A DNA stretch of 64,000 nt from DATEOR01 sp963841425 (GCA_963841425.1 CAWJCL010000002.1:1240001-1304000), one strand, 5' to 3'. Shown: positions 42,720-51,336, counted from the stretch's first letter. Notes: generated from the letters alone by a model not told the origin. Numbers and translations are program-made.

Positions 42720-43337
42720 GTGCAGTCGTCAGCCGCCAAGCCTTTGCAGAGCGAGTTCAAGCCGCCGGCCCCGCCGCTCGTCCTGTACTCGAAGCTCACG
42801 GATTCGGAGCTCGTCGACAAGGCCACGAACGGCGACGGGCGCGCCCTCGACGCGCTCGTCGAGCGCTACTCACCGCGCGTCAACCGGCTCGCCTCGCAGC
42901 TCATGGGCGACCTCGAGGAGGCGAGGGACGCGGCGCAGGAGTCGCTCGTCAAGGTCTGCACGCGGTTGAAGCAGTTCCGTGGCGAGGCGCAGTTCGCGAC
43001 CTGGCTTCACCGGCTCGTCGTGAACACCTGCCGCGACCGCATGGCGTTCCAGCGCGTGCGTCGCGCGGAGCCGCTGGAGCTCGACGAGCACGCGGTCTCG
43101 GACGACGACGATCCGTCGAATGCCGCGATGCTCACCGATCTACGCCGCGACCTCGCGGACGCCCTCTCGCGTCTGTCGGCCGACCAGCGGATCGCTGTCG
43201 TCCTGCGCGACTCCTTCGGGCTCTCCTACAAGGAGATCTCCCGGGTCGCGCGCATGCCCGTCGGGACGGCGAAGTGCTACGTCCATCGCGCGCGGGCCCG
43301 GCTCAGGACGCTGCTCGAGGAGTACACACCGGCGTGA
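42720..43337 (+). CDS. ECF-type RNA polymerase sigma factor
   Basis: 205 residues. Region 2 has ALDALVERYSPRVNRLASQLM and ARDAAQESLVKVCTRLKQFRGEAQFATWLHRLV (in parts DAAQESLVKV, FATWLHRLV); region 4 has LSRLSADQRIAVVLRDSFGLSYKEIS and MPVGTAKCYVHRARARL (in parts). No anti-sigma gene is adjacent. Its stop overlaps fabZ as GTGA, so sigma and the first fatty-acid gene are made together. GTG start. Confidence 0.92.
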   Translation: MQSSAAKPLQSEFKPPAPPLVLYSKLTDSELVDKATNGDGRALDALVERYSPRVNRLASQLMGDLEEARDAAQESLVKVCTRLKQFRGEAQFATWLHRLVVNTCRDRMAFQRVRRAEPLELDEHAVSDDDDPSNAAMLTDLRRDLADALSRLSADQRIAVVLRDSFGLSYKEISRVARMPVGTAKCYVHRARARLRTLLEEYTPA

Positions 43338-43771
43338 GCGTCGCCCTGGGGCGCGAGCAGATCGAAGAGATTCTGCCGCACCGCGACCCGTTCCTCTTCC
43401 TGGACGAGGTCAGCGTGCTCGAGCCCGGGTCCCGTGTCGTCGCACGGAAGCTCGTGCGGGCGGACGAGTGGTTCCTGACCGGCCACTTCCCCGGCCGGCC
43501 GATCATGCCCGGCGTGATCATCGTCGAGGCGATGGCACAGTGCGGCGCGGTTGCGGTCCTCGCCGATGAGGCCAACCGCGGCAAGCTGGCGCTGTTCGCC
43601 GGGATCGACGACGTGCGCTTCAAGCGCATGGTGCTGCCCGGCGACGAGCTCGAGTTGACCTGCGAGGTCGACCGGATGCGAGGGCCCGTGGGGCGCGGCA
43701 AGACGACGGCCACGGTGGACGGCGAGCTTGCGGCACGCGCGACGCTCATGTTCGCCGTCACCGACGGGTAG
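43334..43771 (+). CDS. fabZ: 3-hydroxyacyl-ACP dehydratase FabZ
   Basis: 145 residues from GTG 43334. LPHRDPFLFLDEV, the catalytic GHFPGRPIMPGVIIVEAMAQ (His and downstream Glu) and FKRMVLPGD identify FabZ, which dehydrates 3-hydroxyacyl-ACP in type II fatty-acid synthesis. GTGA overlap with the sigma gene sets the start; the longer upstream frame is a shadow of the sigma 3' end. Confidence 0.93.
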   Translation: MSVALGREQIEEILPHRDPFLFLDEVSVLEPGSRVVARKLVRADEWFLTGHFPGRPIMPGVIIVEAMAQCGAVAVLADEANRGKLALFAGIDDVRFKRMVLPGDELELTCEVDRMRGPVGRGKTTATVDGELAARATLMFAVTDG

Positions 43772-43934
43772 TGCCCCATCCAGCAACACACGCCTGCTTC
43801 CGGCCCGCGATCACACATCGCCAGAGCCGCCCCTCGCTCTTGCCAAGGCAGCCGGCCTTGGCTGCAAGCGACTGCCGCCTCCGCCTCGGTGCTCGCGACC
43901 CGGAAGCGGGGCAGCATCACTGGAAGGGGCACTG
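43772..43934 (+). promoter_or_regulatory. fabZ-fabH leader region with hairpin
   Basis: 163 bases without a gene. GCCAAGGC (43842-43849) and GCCTTGGC (43855-43862) form a hairpin with a 5-base loop, and a competing pairing GCAGCC/GGCTGC overlaps it. A clear Shine-Dalgarno-like GGAAGGGG (43922-43929) precedes the fabH ATG, unlike most genes here. It could be a terminator, attenuator or operator for the fabHDGF block. Confidence 0.4.
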
Positions 43935-44948
43935 ATGCTCGCGAACGTCTCCCAGAACGGCTCGATCGGAATCGTGGGCGTGGGGTCGTACGTGCCGGAC
44001 CGGGTGCTCACCAACGAGGAGCTGTCGAAGCTCGTCGAGACCTCCGACGAATGGATCACCGAGCGCACCGGGATCAAGCAGCGGCACATTGCAGAGCCCG
44101 AGCAGGCAGCGAGCGACCTGGCGCTCCCCGCGGCGCGCGAGGCGCTCGAGCAGGCGGGCGTCGACCCCGCCGAGCTCGACCTCGTCGTCGTCGCGACCGT
44201 GACCCCGGACATGTTCTTCCCGTCGACCGGCTCCCTGCTCGCGTCCGCGCTCGGCGCGACGGATGCCGCCGCGTACGACCTTTCCGCCGGTTGCACGGGC
44301 TTCATGTACGCGCTCGCCCAGGCTTACGGGACCGTGGCCGGCGGTCTGGCGCGAAACGCGCTCGTGGTCGGCGCGGAGACACTCTCCAAGATCATCAACT
44401 GGCACGACCGGTCCACCTGTGTCCTCTTCGGAGACGGCGCCGGCGCCGTCGTGATCGGGCGCGTGCCCGAGGGCGGCTTTCTGGGCTTCGAGCTCGGCTC
44501 GGACGGCGAGGGCGGGAAGGAGCTCTCCATTCCGGGAGGCGGCTCGCGCAACCCTTCGACCGCCGAAACCGTCGCACAAGAAATGCATTTTCTGCAGATG
44601 AACGGCCGGGAGGTCTACAAGTTCGCCACGAGGGTGCTCGTCGCGTCCGCGGAGAAGCTCCTCGGCGAGATCGGCCTCGGCGTGGACGACATCGATCTCT
44701 ACGTGCCGCACCAGGCGAACAAGCGGATCATCGACCACGCGGCGTCAAAGCTCGACATCCCGGAGGAGAAGGTCTTAGTGAACGTCGACCGCTACGGAAA
44801 CACGTCCTCGGCTTCGATCCCGCTCTGTCTCGCGCAGGGCGTGCGCGAAGGGCGGCTGAAGAGCGGGACGCGCGTCCTCATGACCGGCATGGGCGCCGGG
44901 CTCACGTGGGGATCGACCTACACGGTCTGGGGTACCGGGGCCCCATGA
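43935..44948 (+). CDS. fabH: 3-oxoacyl-ACP synthase III FabH
   Basis: 337 residues. IGIVGVGSYVPDRVLTNEEL, TSDEWITERTGIKQRH, the nucleophile in YDLSAGCTGFMYAL (Cys), YVPHQANKRI (His) and NVDRYGNTSSASIP (Asn) show an intact Cys-His-Asn triad (motifs given in parts). It starts fatty-acid chains from acyl-CoA and malonyl-ACP. ATG chosen by the good ribosome site; the upstream frame overlapping fabZ is not used. Ends in ATGA with fabD. Confidence 0.95.
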   Translation: MLANVSQNGSIGIVGVGSYVPDRVLTNEELSKLVETSDEWITERTGIKQRHIAEPEQAASDLALPAAREALEQAGVDPAELDLVVVATVTPDMFFPSTGSLLASALGATDAAAYDLSAGCTGFMYALAQAYGTVAGGLARNALVVGAETLSKIINWHDRSTCVLFGDGAGAVVIGRVPEGGFLGFELGSDGEGGKELSIPGGGSRNPSTAETVAQEMHFLQMNGREVYKFATRVLVASAEKLLGEIGLGVDDIDLYVPHQANKRIIDHAASKLDIPEEKVLVNVDRYGNTSSASIPLCLAQGVREGRLKSGTRVLMTGMGAGLTWGSTYTVWGTGAP

Positions 44949-45868
44949 AGATCGCCTTCTGCTTCCCGGGCCAGGGCTCACAGGACGTCGGCATGGGACG
45001 CGCGATCGCGGAGCGCTTCCCCGAGGCGCGCGCCGTCTACGACGAAGCCTCCGAGGCGGTCGGCTACGACGTCGCCCGGGTCTGCTTCGAGGGCCCAATC
45101 GAGAAGCTCACGCGCACGGATGTCCAGCAGCCGGCGCTCGTCGCGACCTCGCTCGCGTGCCTGCGCGCAGTCGACACCCTCGGCATCGAGCCCGACTTCG
45201 TCGTCGGCCACTCGGTGGGCGAATACTCGGCGCTCGCTGCGGCCGCATCGCTCGCCGATCGGGACGCGATCGCGCTCGTCCGCGAGCGCGGCCGGGCCAT
45301 GGCCGAGGCGGCCGACAGGCATCCCGGCGCGATGGCGGCCATCCTCGGGCTCGAGGACGCCGTCGTCGAGGAGCTCTGCGCCGGAATCGAGAGTGTGTGG
45401 CCGGCGAACTACAACTGCCCGGGCCAGGTCGTGGTCTCCGGTGAGAACGCCGCCGTGGACCGGCTCATCGAGAAGGCCTCTGCTCGCGGCGCGCGGAAGA
45501 CGGTGAAGCTCCGCGTCAGCGGCGCCTTCCACAGCCCGCTCGTCGAGGGCGCGGCGGACATCCTTCGCCCGGCGCTCGCAGGGGTGAGCTTCTCGAGCCC
45601 GGTGACGCCCTTCATGTCCACCGTGACCGCGCGGGTCGAGGACGCCCAGCGGATCGGCAGCCTGCTCGTCGAGCAGCTGACGGGCCCGGTGAAGTGGACG
45701 CAGGCCGTCCGCGAGCTCGTCCAGCAGGGCGTGACGACGTTCGTCGAGATCGGGCCCGGCCAGGTCCTGACCGGGCTCCTGCGGCGCTGCGACCGCTCGC
45801 TCCGCACGATCTCGGTCGGAGACCCGGAGTCGCTCGAGAGGCTGCAGGAGACGCTCTCTGCCGCCTAG
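44945..45868 (+). CDS. fabD: Malonyl-CoA:ACP transacylase FabD
   Basis: 307 residues. FCFPGQGSQDVGMG, the nucleophile elbow GHSVGEYSALAAA, ALVRERGRAM (Arg) and GAFHSPLVEGA (His) are present. It loads malonyl onto ACP. ATG overlaps the fabH stop (ATGA). Near its end an AGGAG (45846-45850) sits seven bases before the CTG proposed for fabG. Confidence 0.95.
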   Translation: MKIAFCFPGQGSQDVGMGRAIAERFPEARAVYDEASEAVGYDVARVCFEGPIEKLTRTDVQQPALVATSLACLRAVDTLGIEPDFVVGHSVGEYSALAAAASLADRDAIALVRERGRAMAEAADRHPGAMAAILGLEDAVVEELCAGIESVWPANYNCPGQVVVSGENAAVDRLIEKASARGARKTVKLRVSGAFHSPLVEGAADILRPALAGVSFSSPVTPFMSTVTARVEDAQRIGSLLVEQLTGPVKWTQAVRELVQQGVTTFVEIGPGQVLTGLLRRCDRSLRTISVGDPESLERLQETLSAA

Positions 45869-46604
45869 CGCCTTTGCGTCTCTGGAAGGGAAGGTCGCCC
45901 TCGTCACCGGGGGATCGCGGGGGATCGGCGCGGCGATCTCACGGGAGCTCGGCGCGGCGGGCGCGAAGGTCGCGGTGAACTACCGCTCCGACCAGGCGGC
46001 CGCGGAGGAGATCGCCGGCGAGATCGGCGGGGTCGTCGTGCAGGCCGACGTCTCGGTCCCGGAGGAGGCCGTCGCGCTGGTGGAGCGGGTGGAGTCGGAG
46101 CTCGGATCGATCGACGCGCTCGTCAACAACGCGGGCGTGACGCGCGACACTCTCATCGCGCGGATGAGCGACGAGGACTGGGAGACCGTCATCGAGACGA
46201 ACCTGCGCGGGCCGTTCAACACGTGCCGCGCGGTCGCGCGCAAGATGCTGAAGCGCCGCGCCGGATCGATCGTGAACATGTCCTCGGTCGTCGGTCTACA
46301 CGGAAACCCGGGCCAGGCGAACTACTCGGCCTCGAAGGCGGGGATCATCGGGATGTCGAAGGCGCTCGCCCGCGAGCTCGGCTCTCGCGGGGTGCGCGTG
46401 AACGTGATCGCGCCCGGCTATATCAAGACCGCGCTCACCGATGTCATCTCTGAGGAGATGCGCCAGCTCATCCTCGCGAACACCGCGCTCGGCCGTCTCG
46501 GCGAGCCGGAGGACGTAGCGCGTGCGGTACGCTTTCTTTGCTCTGACGAGGCCGCGTTCATCACGGGCGAGGTGCTGCTCGTCGACGGTGGCCTAGGCAT
46601 GTAG
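45858..46604 (+). CDS. fabG: 3-oxoacyl-ACP reductase FabG, CTG start
   Basis: 248 residues from CTG 45858. LEGKVALVTGGSRGIG is the complete NADP-binding start; NNAGVTRD, the catalytic Ser in MSSVVGLHGN, YSASKAGIIGMSK (Tyr and Lys) and VNVIAPGYIKT follow. The first standard start in frame is GTG 45975, which would delete the whole nucleotide-binding loop. Two CTG codons are possible: 45858, with AGGAG seven bases upstream and a short overlap with fabD, or 45882, directly before EGKVALV. I prefer 45858. Confidence 0.88.
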   Translation: MPPSAFASLEGKVALVTGGSRGIGAAISRELGAAGAKVAVNYRSDQAAAEEIAGEIGGVVVQADVSVPEEAVALVERVESELGSIDALVNNAGVTRDTLIARMSDEDWETVIETNLRGPFNTCRAVARKMLKRRAGSIVNMSSVVGLHGNPGQANYSASKAGIIGMSKALARELGSRGVRVNVIAPGYIKTALTDVISEEMRQLILANTALGRLGEPEDVARAVRFLCSDEAAFITGEVLLVDGGLGM

Positions 46605-46611
46605 GGAGAGG

Positions 46612-47868
46612 ATGAGCGTGAGCATGAACGGGCGCAGGCGGGTTGTCGTGACCGGAATCGGGGCGGTGACGCCGCTCGGAAACGACGCGGAGACGTTCTG
46701 GAAGAACCTCACGGCGGGAAAGAGCGGTGCGGCTCCGATCCAGCAATTCGATCCGTCCGGCTTCGCCGTCCACTTCGCATGCGAGCTGAAGGAGTTCGAG
46801 CCCACCAACTGGATCGAGCACCGCAAGGCGCGCAAGCTCGACCGCTTCGCGCAGATGATCGTCGCCGCTGCCCGCATGGCGGAGGCCGACTCCGGTATCG
46901 AGATCGAGCCGGAGACCGAGCGCGTGGGCGTCTCCGTGGCGACCGGAATCGGCGGCCTCAAGGCCTTCCAGGACTGCTACGACCAGCTGCTCGCGCGTGG
47001 CCCCGACCGCGTCAATCCGTTCTCGATCCCCGCGATCATCCCCAACATGGGTGCCGCCTGGGTCTCGATGGAGCTCGGGACGCGCGGCCCGCTCTGGTCC
47101 GAGTGCACGGCCTGCGCGGCCTCCAACATGGCGATCGGCCAGGCCCTCGACGACATCCGGCTCGGGCGTGCCGACGTCATGCTCGCCGGCGGAACAGAGG
47201 CCGGAATCACGAAGGTCGGCATCGGCGGCTTCGGGGCCATGCGAGCGCTCTCGCGCCGAAACGACGAGCCGGAACGCGCGAGCCGGCCGTTCGACGCCGA
47301 GCGCGACGGGTTCGTCATGGGCGAGGCCGGCGGCATCATCGTCCTCGAGGAATTCGAGCACGCCAAGAAGCGGGACGCGAAGATCTACGCGGAGCTCGGT
47401 GGCTACGGCATCTCCTCCGACGCGCAGCACATCACCGAGCCCGACCCGACCGGGCAGCATCCCGCGAGGGCGATGCGGATGGCGATGGACGACGCCGGCG
47501 TGGACTCCGACGAGATCGACTACATCAACGCGCACGGGACGTCGACGCCGCTCGGGGACGCGAGCGAGACACGCGTGATCAAAGTCGCGCTTGGTGAAAA
47601 GAAGGCCCGGAAGACGCCGATCTCCTCGACGAAGGGCGCGACCGGCCACTGCCTCGGCGCCTCCGGCGCAATCGAGGCGATCACCTCGATCCTCGCGGTG
47701 CAGCGCGACGTCGTCCCGCCGACGATCAACTACGAGCATCCCGACCCGGAGTGCGACCTCGACTACATCCCCAACGAGTCGCGCGAGTGGACGACCGACG
47801 TGGCGCTGTCGAACAACTTCGGGTTCGGGGGCCACAACGCCTGTCTGGTGATCAAAAAGTTTCGCTGA
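46612..47868 (+). CDS. fabF: 3-oxoacyl-ACP synthase II FabF
   Basis: 418 residues. RRVVVTGIGAVTPLGN, the nucleophile in SECTACAASNMAIGQA (Cys), YINAHGTSTPLGD (His) and the second His in SSTKGATGHCLGASGA identify a condensing enzyme with a Cys-His-His triad. It extends acyl-ACP chains. Start ATG 46612, with another ATG four codons on. No acpP lies between fabG and fabF where it is often found. Confidence 0.95.
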   Translation: MSVSMNGRRRVVVTGIGAVTPLGNDAETFWKNLTAGKSGAAPIQQFDPSGFAVHFACELKEFEPTNWIEHRKARKLDRFAQMIVAAARMAEADSGIEIEPETERVGVSVATGIGGLKAFQDCYDQLLARGPDRVNPFSIPAIIPNMGAAWVSMELGTRGPLWSECTACAASNMAIGQALDDIRLGRADVMLAGGTEAGITKVGIGGFGAMRALSRRNDEPERASRPFDAERDGFVMGEAGGIIVLEEFEHAKKRDAKIYAELGGYGISSDAQHITEPDPTGQHPARAMRMAMDDAGVDSDEIDYINAHGTSTPLGDASETRVIKVALGEKKARKTPISSTKGATGHCLGASGAIEAITSILAVQRDVVPPTINYEHPDPECDLDYIPNESREWTTDVALSNNFGFGGHNACLVIKKFR

Positions 47869-47884
47869 CGCGCACTTTTTTGAT
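47851..47884 (+). repeat. Inverted repeat across the fabF end and next start
   Basis: ATCAAAAAGT (47851-47860) pairs with ACTTTTTTGAT (47874-47884), with one extra T. It covers the last fabF codons and reaches the HAD start codon at 47883. It may be a terminator or translation switch; the CTTTTTTGATG end is identical to the one at gyrB (31153-31163). Confidence 0.5.
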
Positions 47885-48548
47885 GACGAGGTGGGCGACA
47901 TTTGACGTTTACGGCACTCTCATCGATTGGCGCGGCGGAATCGGATCAGAACTTGCGCGGATCTGGCCGGAGGCGGACGCCGAGCGGCTGCTCGAGCGCT
48001 ACCACGAGCTCGAGCCGCAGGTTCAGGAAGGCCGCGCGATCCCGTACCGGGACGTGCTCGCAGAGACGCTTGCCCGGCTCGCCTCCGAGGAGGGGCTGAC
48101 CGTTCCTGCCGCGGAGGAGGGAGCGCTCGGAGACTCCCTTCCCTCGTGGAAGCCGTTTCCTGAGGTTCCCGGTGCACTCGCCGACCTGCGGAGCCGCGGG
48201 TTCAAGCTCGTCCCGCTCTCGAACACCGACCCCGACTTCCTCGCCGCCTCGCTCGAGCGCATCGGCGTGCCGGTGGACGGCCAGGTGACCGCGGCCGACG
48301 CGGGCTCCTACAAGCCCGCTCCCGGGCACTGGGAGCGCTTCTTCGAGCGCTACGGAGCCGAGCGCGAGAGGCACGTCCACGTGGCCGCGAGCCTTTTCCA
48401 CGACATCGCCCCGGCGGAGGGGCTCGGCGTCCGCGCTCTTTGGGTCAACCGGCTCGGCGAGGCGAGCGACCTGCCGCGGGCCGCGGAGCTGAAGGACCTC
48501 TCCCGGCTTCCCGACCTGCTGGACGAGCTGGTCCCCGCTACCTTGTAG
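47883..48548 (+). CDS. HAD hydrolase, haloacid-dehalogenase type II-like
   Basis: 221 residues. Motif I ATFDVYGTLIDW, motif II PLSNTDPDF, motif III Lys in AGSYKPAPGHWERFF and motif IV ASLFHDIAPAEGLG match the 2-haloacid dehalogenase/phosphatase branch. Substrate unknown. ATG start within the inverted repeat; the longer upstream frame shadows fabF. The arginase-like gene begins three bases after its stop. Confidence 0.82.
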   Translation: MTRWATFDVYGTLIDWRGGIGSELARIWPEADAERLLERYHELEPQVQEGRAIPYRDVLAETLARLASEEGLTVPAAEEGALGDSLPSWKPFPEVPGALADLRSRGFKLVPLSNTDPDFLAASLERIGVPVDGQVTAADAGSYKPAPGHWERFFERYGAERERHVHVAASLFHDIAPAEGLGVRALWVNRLGEASDLPRAAELKDLSRLPDLLDELVPATL

Positions 48549-48550
48549 GC

Positions 48551-49333
48551 GTGTCGACCCTCCGGGCGCGCTGTCCCGACTGCCGGACGCTGACCGCGGT
48601 GGCTCTCGAGGGCGGGGAGTACGAATGCCACTCGTGCGGGCGCACCTTTCGCGCCGGGCTCGTGCGCGTGCCGAAGGCCTGGGGCGAGGACGGCGAGTCC
48701 ATGGTGGAGGCCGCGTTCCTCGAGCTGCCCTATCCCGAAGCCGGAGTCGTCGACGAGGACACGCTGACCGAGCAGACGCTTGCGATCGCCTGCTCGCTTC
48801 CCGAGCGGCCGCTCGTCGTCGGCGGCTGCTGCTGCGCCCATGTGGGCGCCGTGGAAGCGCTCGCCACGAGGGTCGGCCGGCTCGGCATCGTCTGGTTCGA
48901 CGCGCACGGCGACCTCAACACTCCTGAGTCGTCGCCGAGCGGGAACCTGTGGGGGATGCCGCTTCGCATGCTGATCGACTCGGACACGGTGGCCGCGGAG
49001 GACGTGGCCTTGGTCGGGGCCCGCAGCCTTGACCCTCCGGAGGAGAAATTCATCGCCGAGAGCGGCCTGCGCCTCGGCGAGGACCGTGTCGCGCAAGCGC
49101 TGGACGGCGTGGACGCCGTCTACGTCGCGTTCGACTGCGACGTGCTCGAGCCCGACTGCGGCGTTTCCATGTTCATGCCGGAGCCGGGTGGGATGACTCC
49201 CGCCGCCGCGGAGGCAGTGCTTTTGGACCTGGCCCGGCACAAGCCCATCGCCGGGCTCGGGTTCTCCGGCCTGGCCGCGGATCCCCAGAACGTCGCCGGG
49301 CTCGCGCGCTTCTGCGGTGCCGTGGGGCTTTGA
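48551..49333 (+). CDS. Arginase-superfamily protein with N-terminal zinc ribbon and altered metal site
   Basis: 260 residues from GTG 48551. A zinc ribbon (C8-x2-C11 and C26-x2-C29) precedes an arginase/agmatinase fold. The usual GGDHS reads GGCCCAH, losing the first metal His; WFDAHGDLNTPESSPSGN keeps the Asp-His-Asp ligands, but the downstream GNxHG reads GNLWG. The last site, AFDCDVLEPD, keeps both Asp. It may act on another ureido or amidine compound or be non-catalytic. Located between fatty-acid genes without obvious pathway link. Confidence 0.75.
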   Translation: MSTLRARCPDCRTLTAVALEGGEYECHSCGRTFRAGLVRVPKAWGEDGESMVEAAFLELPYPEAGVVDEDTLTEQTLAIACSLPERPLVVGGCCCAHVGAVEALATRVGRLGIVWFDAHGDLNTPESSPSGNLWGMPLRMLIDSDTVAAEDVALVGARSLDPPEEKFIAESGLRLGEDRVAQALDGVDAVYVAFDCDVLEPDCGVSMFMPEPGGMTPAAAEAVLLDLARHKPIAGLGFSGLAADPQNVAGLARFCGAVGL

Positions 49334-49345
49334 ACCTCCTCCCCG

Positions 49346-49351
49346 TAAGAT
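49346..49351 (+). promoter_or_regulatory. Candidate -10 (TAAGAT) for accD
   Basis: TAAGAT ends 9 bases before the accD ATG at 49361, suggesting that accDA can be transcribed separately with almost no leader. Confidence 0.4.
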
Positions 49352-49360
49352 AGGCCGGTC

Positions 49361-50203
49361 ATGGCCAGCCGGATCGACGTCTCCATCGAGCACCGCGGGC
49401 CCGAGCCGGAGCCGCTCGGGAAGCACCCGAACACCTGCCCGGGTTGCCATTCCCACTACCGGGAGGAGGAGCTCGACGAGAGCCTCTGGGTCTGCCCGCA
49501 GTGCGGGCACCACTTCCCCATGCGCGCGCGCCGCAGGGTCGAACAGCTCGCCGACCGGGGCACGTTCGAGGAGCAGGACAAGAATCTGCGTTCTGCCGAT
49601 CCGCTCGGCTTCTTCGATCTCCGTGCGTACACGGAGCGGATCGCTGAAGCAGAGATGGCCACGGGGCTCGGAGACGCGCTCATCGCCGGTGGGGCCAGCA
49701 TCGAGCGCAGGCCCTGCGAGCTCGCGGTCATGGACTTCGCCTTCATGGGCGGCTCGATGGGCAGCGCAGTCGGCGAGAAGTTCGCCCGCGCGTGCGAGCG
49801 GGCCGCGGAGAGAGGCGCGCCGCTCGTCTGCGTGACCGCCTCGGGCGGTGCCCGCATGCAGGAGGGGATCCTCTCGCTCATGCAGCTGCCGAAAACCGTG
49901 GCGGCAGTCGACCTCCTCCACCAGAAACCGGCGGCGTTCATCTCGGTGATGACGCACCCGACCACAGCGGGCGTGCTCGCGAGCTTCGCGAGCCTCGGTG
50001 ACGTGATCGTTGCCGAGCCCGGGGCGCTGCTCGCGTTCACCGGCCCGCGAGTCGTCCAGCAGACGACGCGGGAGAAGCTGCCCGAGGACTTTGGGCTCGC
50101 CGAGTCGAACGCCCGCTTCGGCCACGTCGACGCGATCGTCCCGCGGCCGGAGCTCCGGCCCTACCTGGGCCGCGTGCTCGCCCTCTTCGAAGATGGCGGC
50201 TGA
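49361..50203 (+). CDS. accD: Acetyl-CoA carboxylase carboxyltransferase subunit beta (AccD)
   Basis: 280 residues. The bacterial zinc ribbon (CPGC then CPQC, about 27-47) and the crotonase-like core with MDFAFMGGSMGSAVGEK, TASGGARMQEG and HPTTAGVLASF identify AccD of the E. coli type. It forms the carboxyltransferase with AccA to make malonyl-CoA. The accA ATG lies inside its end (11-base overlap). The biotin carboxylase and carrier are not in the window. Confidence 0.95.
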   Translation: MASRIDVSIEHRGPEPEPLGKHPNTCPGCHSHYREEELDESLWVCPQCGHHFPMRARRRVEQLADRGTFEEQDKNLRSADPLGFFDLRAYTERIAEAEMATGLGDALIAGGASIERRPCELAVMDFAFMGGSMGSAVGEKFARACERAAERGAPLVCVTASGGARMQEGILSLMQLPKTVAAVDLLHQKPAAFISVMTHPTTAGVLASFASLGDVIVAEPGALLAFTGPRVVQQTTREKLPEDFGLAESNARFGHVDAIVPRPELRPYLGRVLALFEDGG

Positions 50204-51146
50204 GAGCACCGAGGGAACGGTCGAGCAGCTGCGGCTGCGCGATCGGCTCGCCAGGCTCCGGGAGCTCCCGCTACTGCGCGGGGTCGGCGTCTCGGGGGAG
50301 TTGGCCCGGCTCCAGCATCAAATCGACCGGATCGAGGAAGAACCGAGTGCGGACGACGTCTGGCGTGCCGTCGAGCTCGCCCGCCATCAGGACCGGCCGT
50401 ACACCCTCGACTACGTCGAGCGCATCTTCGACGACTTCATCGAGCTGCACGGTGACCGCTCGTTCGCGGACGACGCCGCGCTCGTGACGGGCATCGGCCG
50501 CTTCAACGGCCAGACCGTTGCCCTGGTCGGGCACCAGAAGGGCCGCGACATCCGCGAGCGCACGCACCGAAACTTCGGTATGACCTACCCCGAGGGCTAC
50601 CGGAAGGCGATGCGCGTGATGGAGCTCGCAGACCGGCACCGGTTTCCCGTGCTCACCCTCGTCGACACCCCGGGGGCCTACCCGGGCGTGGTCGCGGAGC
50701 AGCACGGGCAGGGCGGCTGGATCGCGCGCTCCCAGCTCCTCATGCTCAGGCTCGGCGTCCCGACGGTGTCCTGCATCATCGGCGAGGGAGGCTCGGGCGG
50801 GGCCGTCGCGATCGCCGTCGCAGACCGCGTCCTCATGCAGGAGAACGCGATCTACTCGGTCATCTCGCCGGAAGGCTGCGCAGCGATCCTCTGGCGCGAC
50901 GCGGGCGAGGCCAAGAAGGCCGCTGCGGCCTTCAAGCCGGACGCTGTCCACTGCCTCGAGCTGGGCGTCATCGACGGTGTGGTCCCGGAGCCTCCGGGCG
51001 GCGCGCACGAGAATCCCGAGGCCGCCGCCGCACTCCTCGGCGAGTCGCTCGGAATCGCGCTCGACGACGTCAAAAAGCGGGATTCCGGGGCGCGGAGGCG
51101 CGAGCGAAGCGAGAAATTCCGCCGGATGGGGATCTTCCTTGAGTGA
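50193..51146 (+). CDS. accA: Acetyl-CoA carboxylase carboxyltransferase subunit alpha (AccA)
   Basis: 317 residues from ATG 50193. ARHQDRPYTLDYV, DFIELHGDRSFADD, GHQKGRDIRERTHRNFGM, DTPGAYPGVVAEQHGQ and GEGGSGGAVAIAVADRV are AccA blocks. The last 20 residues are basic. Start chosen because the family begins here; the longer upstream frame shadows accD. Confidence 0.95.
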   Translation: MAAESTEGTVEQLRLRDRLARLRELPLLRGVGVSGELARLQHQIDRIEEEPSADDVWRAVELARHQDRPYTLDYVERIFDDFIELHGDRSFADDAALVTGIGRFNGQTVALVGHQKGRDIRERTHRNFGMTYPEGYRKAMRVMELADRHRFPVLTLVDTPGAYPGVVAEQHGQGGWIARSQLLMLRLGVPTVSCIIGEGGSGGAVAIAVADRVLMQENAIYSVISPEGCAAILWRDAGEAKKAAAAFKPDAVHCLELGVIDGVVPEPPGGAHENPEAAAALLGESLGIALDDVKKRDSGARRRERSEKFRRMGIFLE

Positions 51147-51336
51147 AGCGGGTTTCGCGCCCTGTTTCCCACAGCATCCACAGAGTTTTCCCCGCCCAAA
51201 CAAGACCTTTACACAAGGCCTCAAGGCCGGCTCGCACCGGCCTTGAGTGCCAACCCCCCCTGGTCGGCAGAGAAGTCGCTAAGGAGCCTCTCGCGACGAG
51301 GTTCTACCCGGGGTCTAGTCGGATAAACATTTGTCT
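51147..51336. other. accA-ligD intergenic region with strong hairpin
   Basis: 190 bases without a gene. CTCAAGGCCGG (51220-51230) and CCGGCCTTGAG (51237-51247) form a perfect 11-bp hairpin with a 6-base loop but no T-tract, so a Rho-independent terminator is only partly supported. Two CCACA words (51170-51182) resemble DnaA boxes weakly. Nothing else is recognisable. Confidence 0.55.

Noticed and set aside
51165..51185. DnaA boxes upstream of ligD
   Set aside because: Only CCACA words match; the full 9-mers differ from those at the origin, and the site is over 22 kb away.
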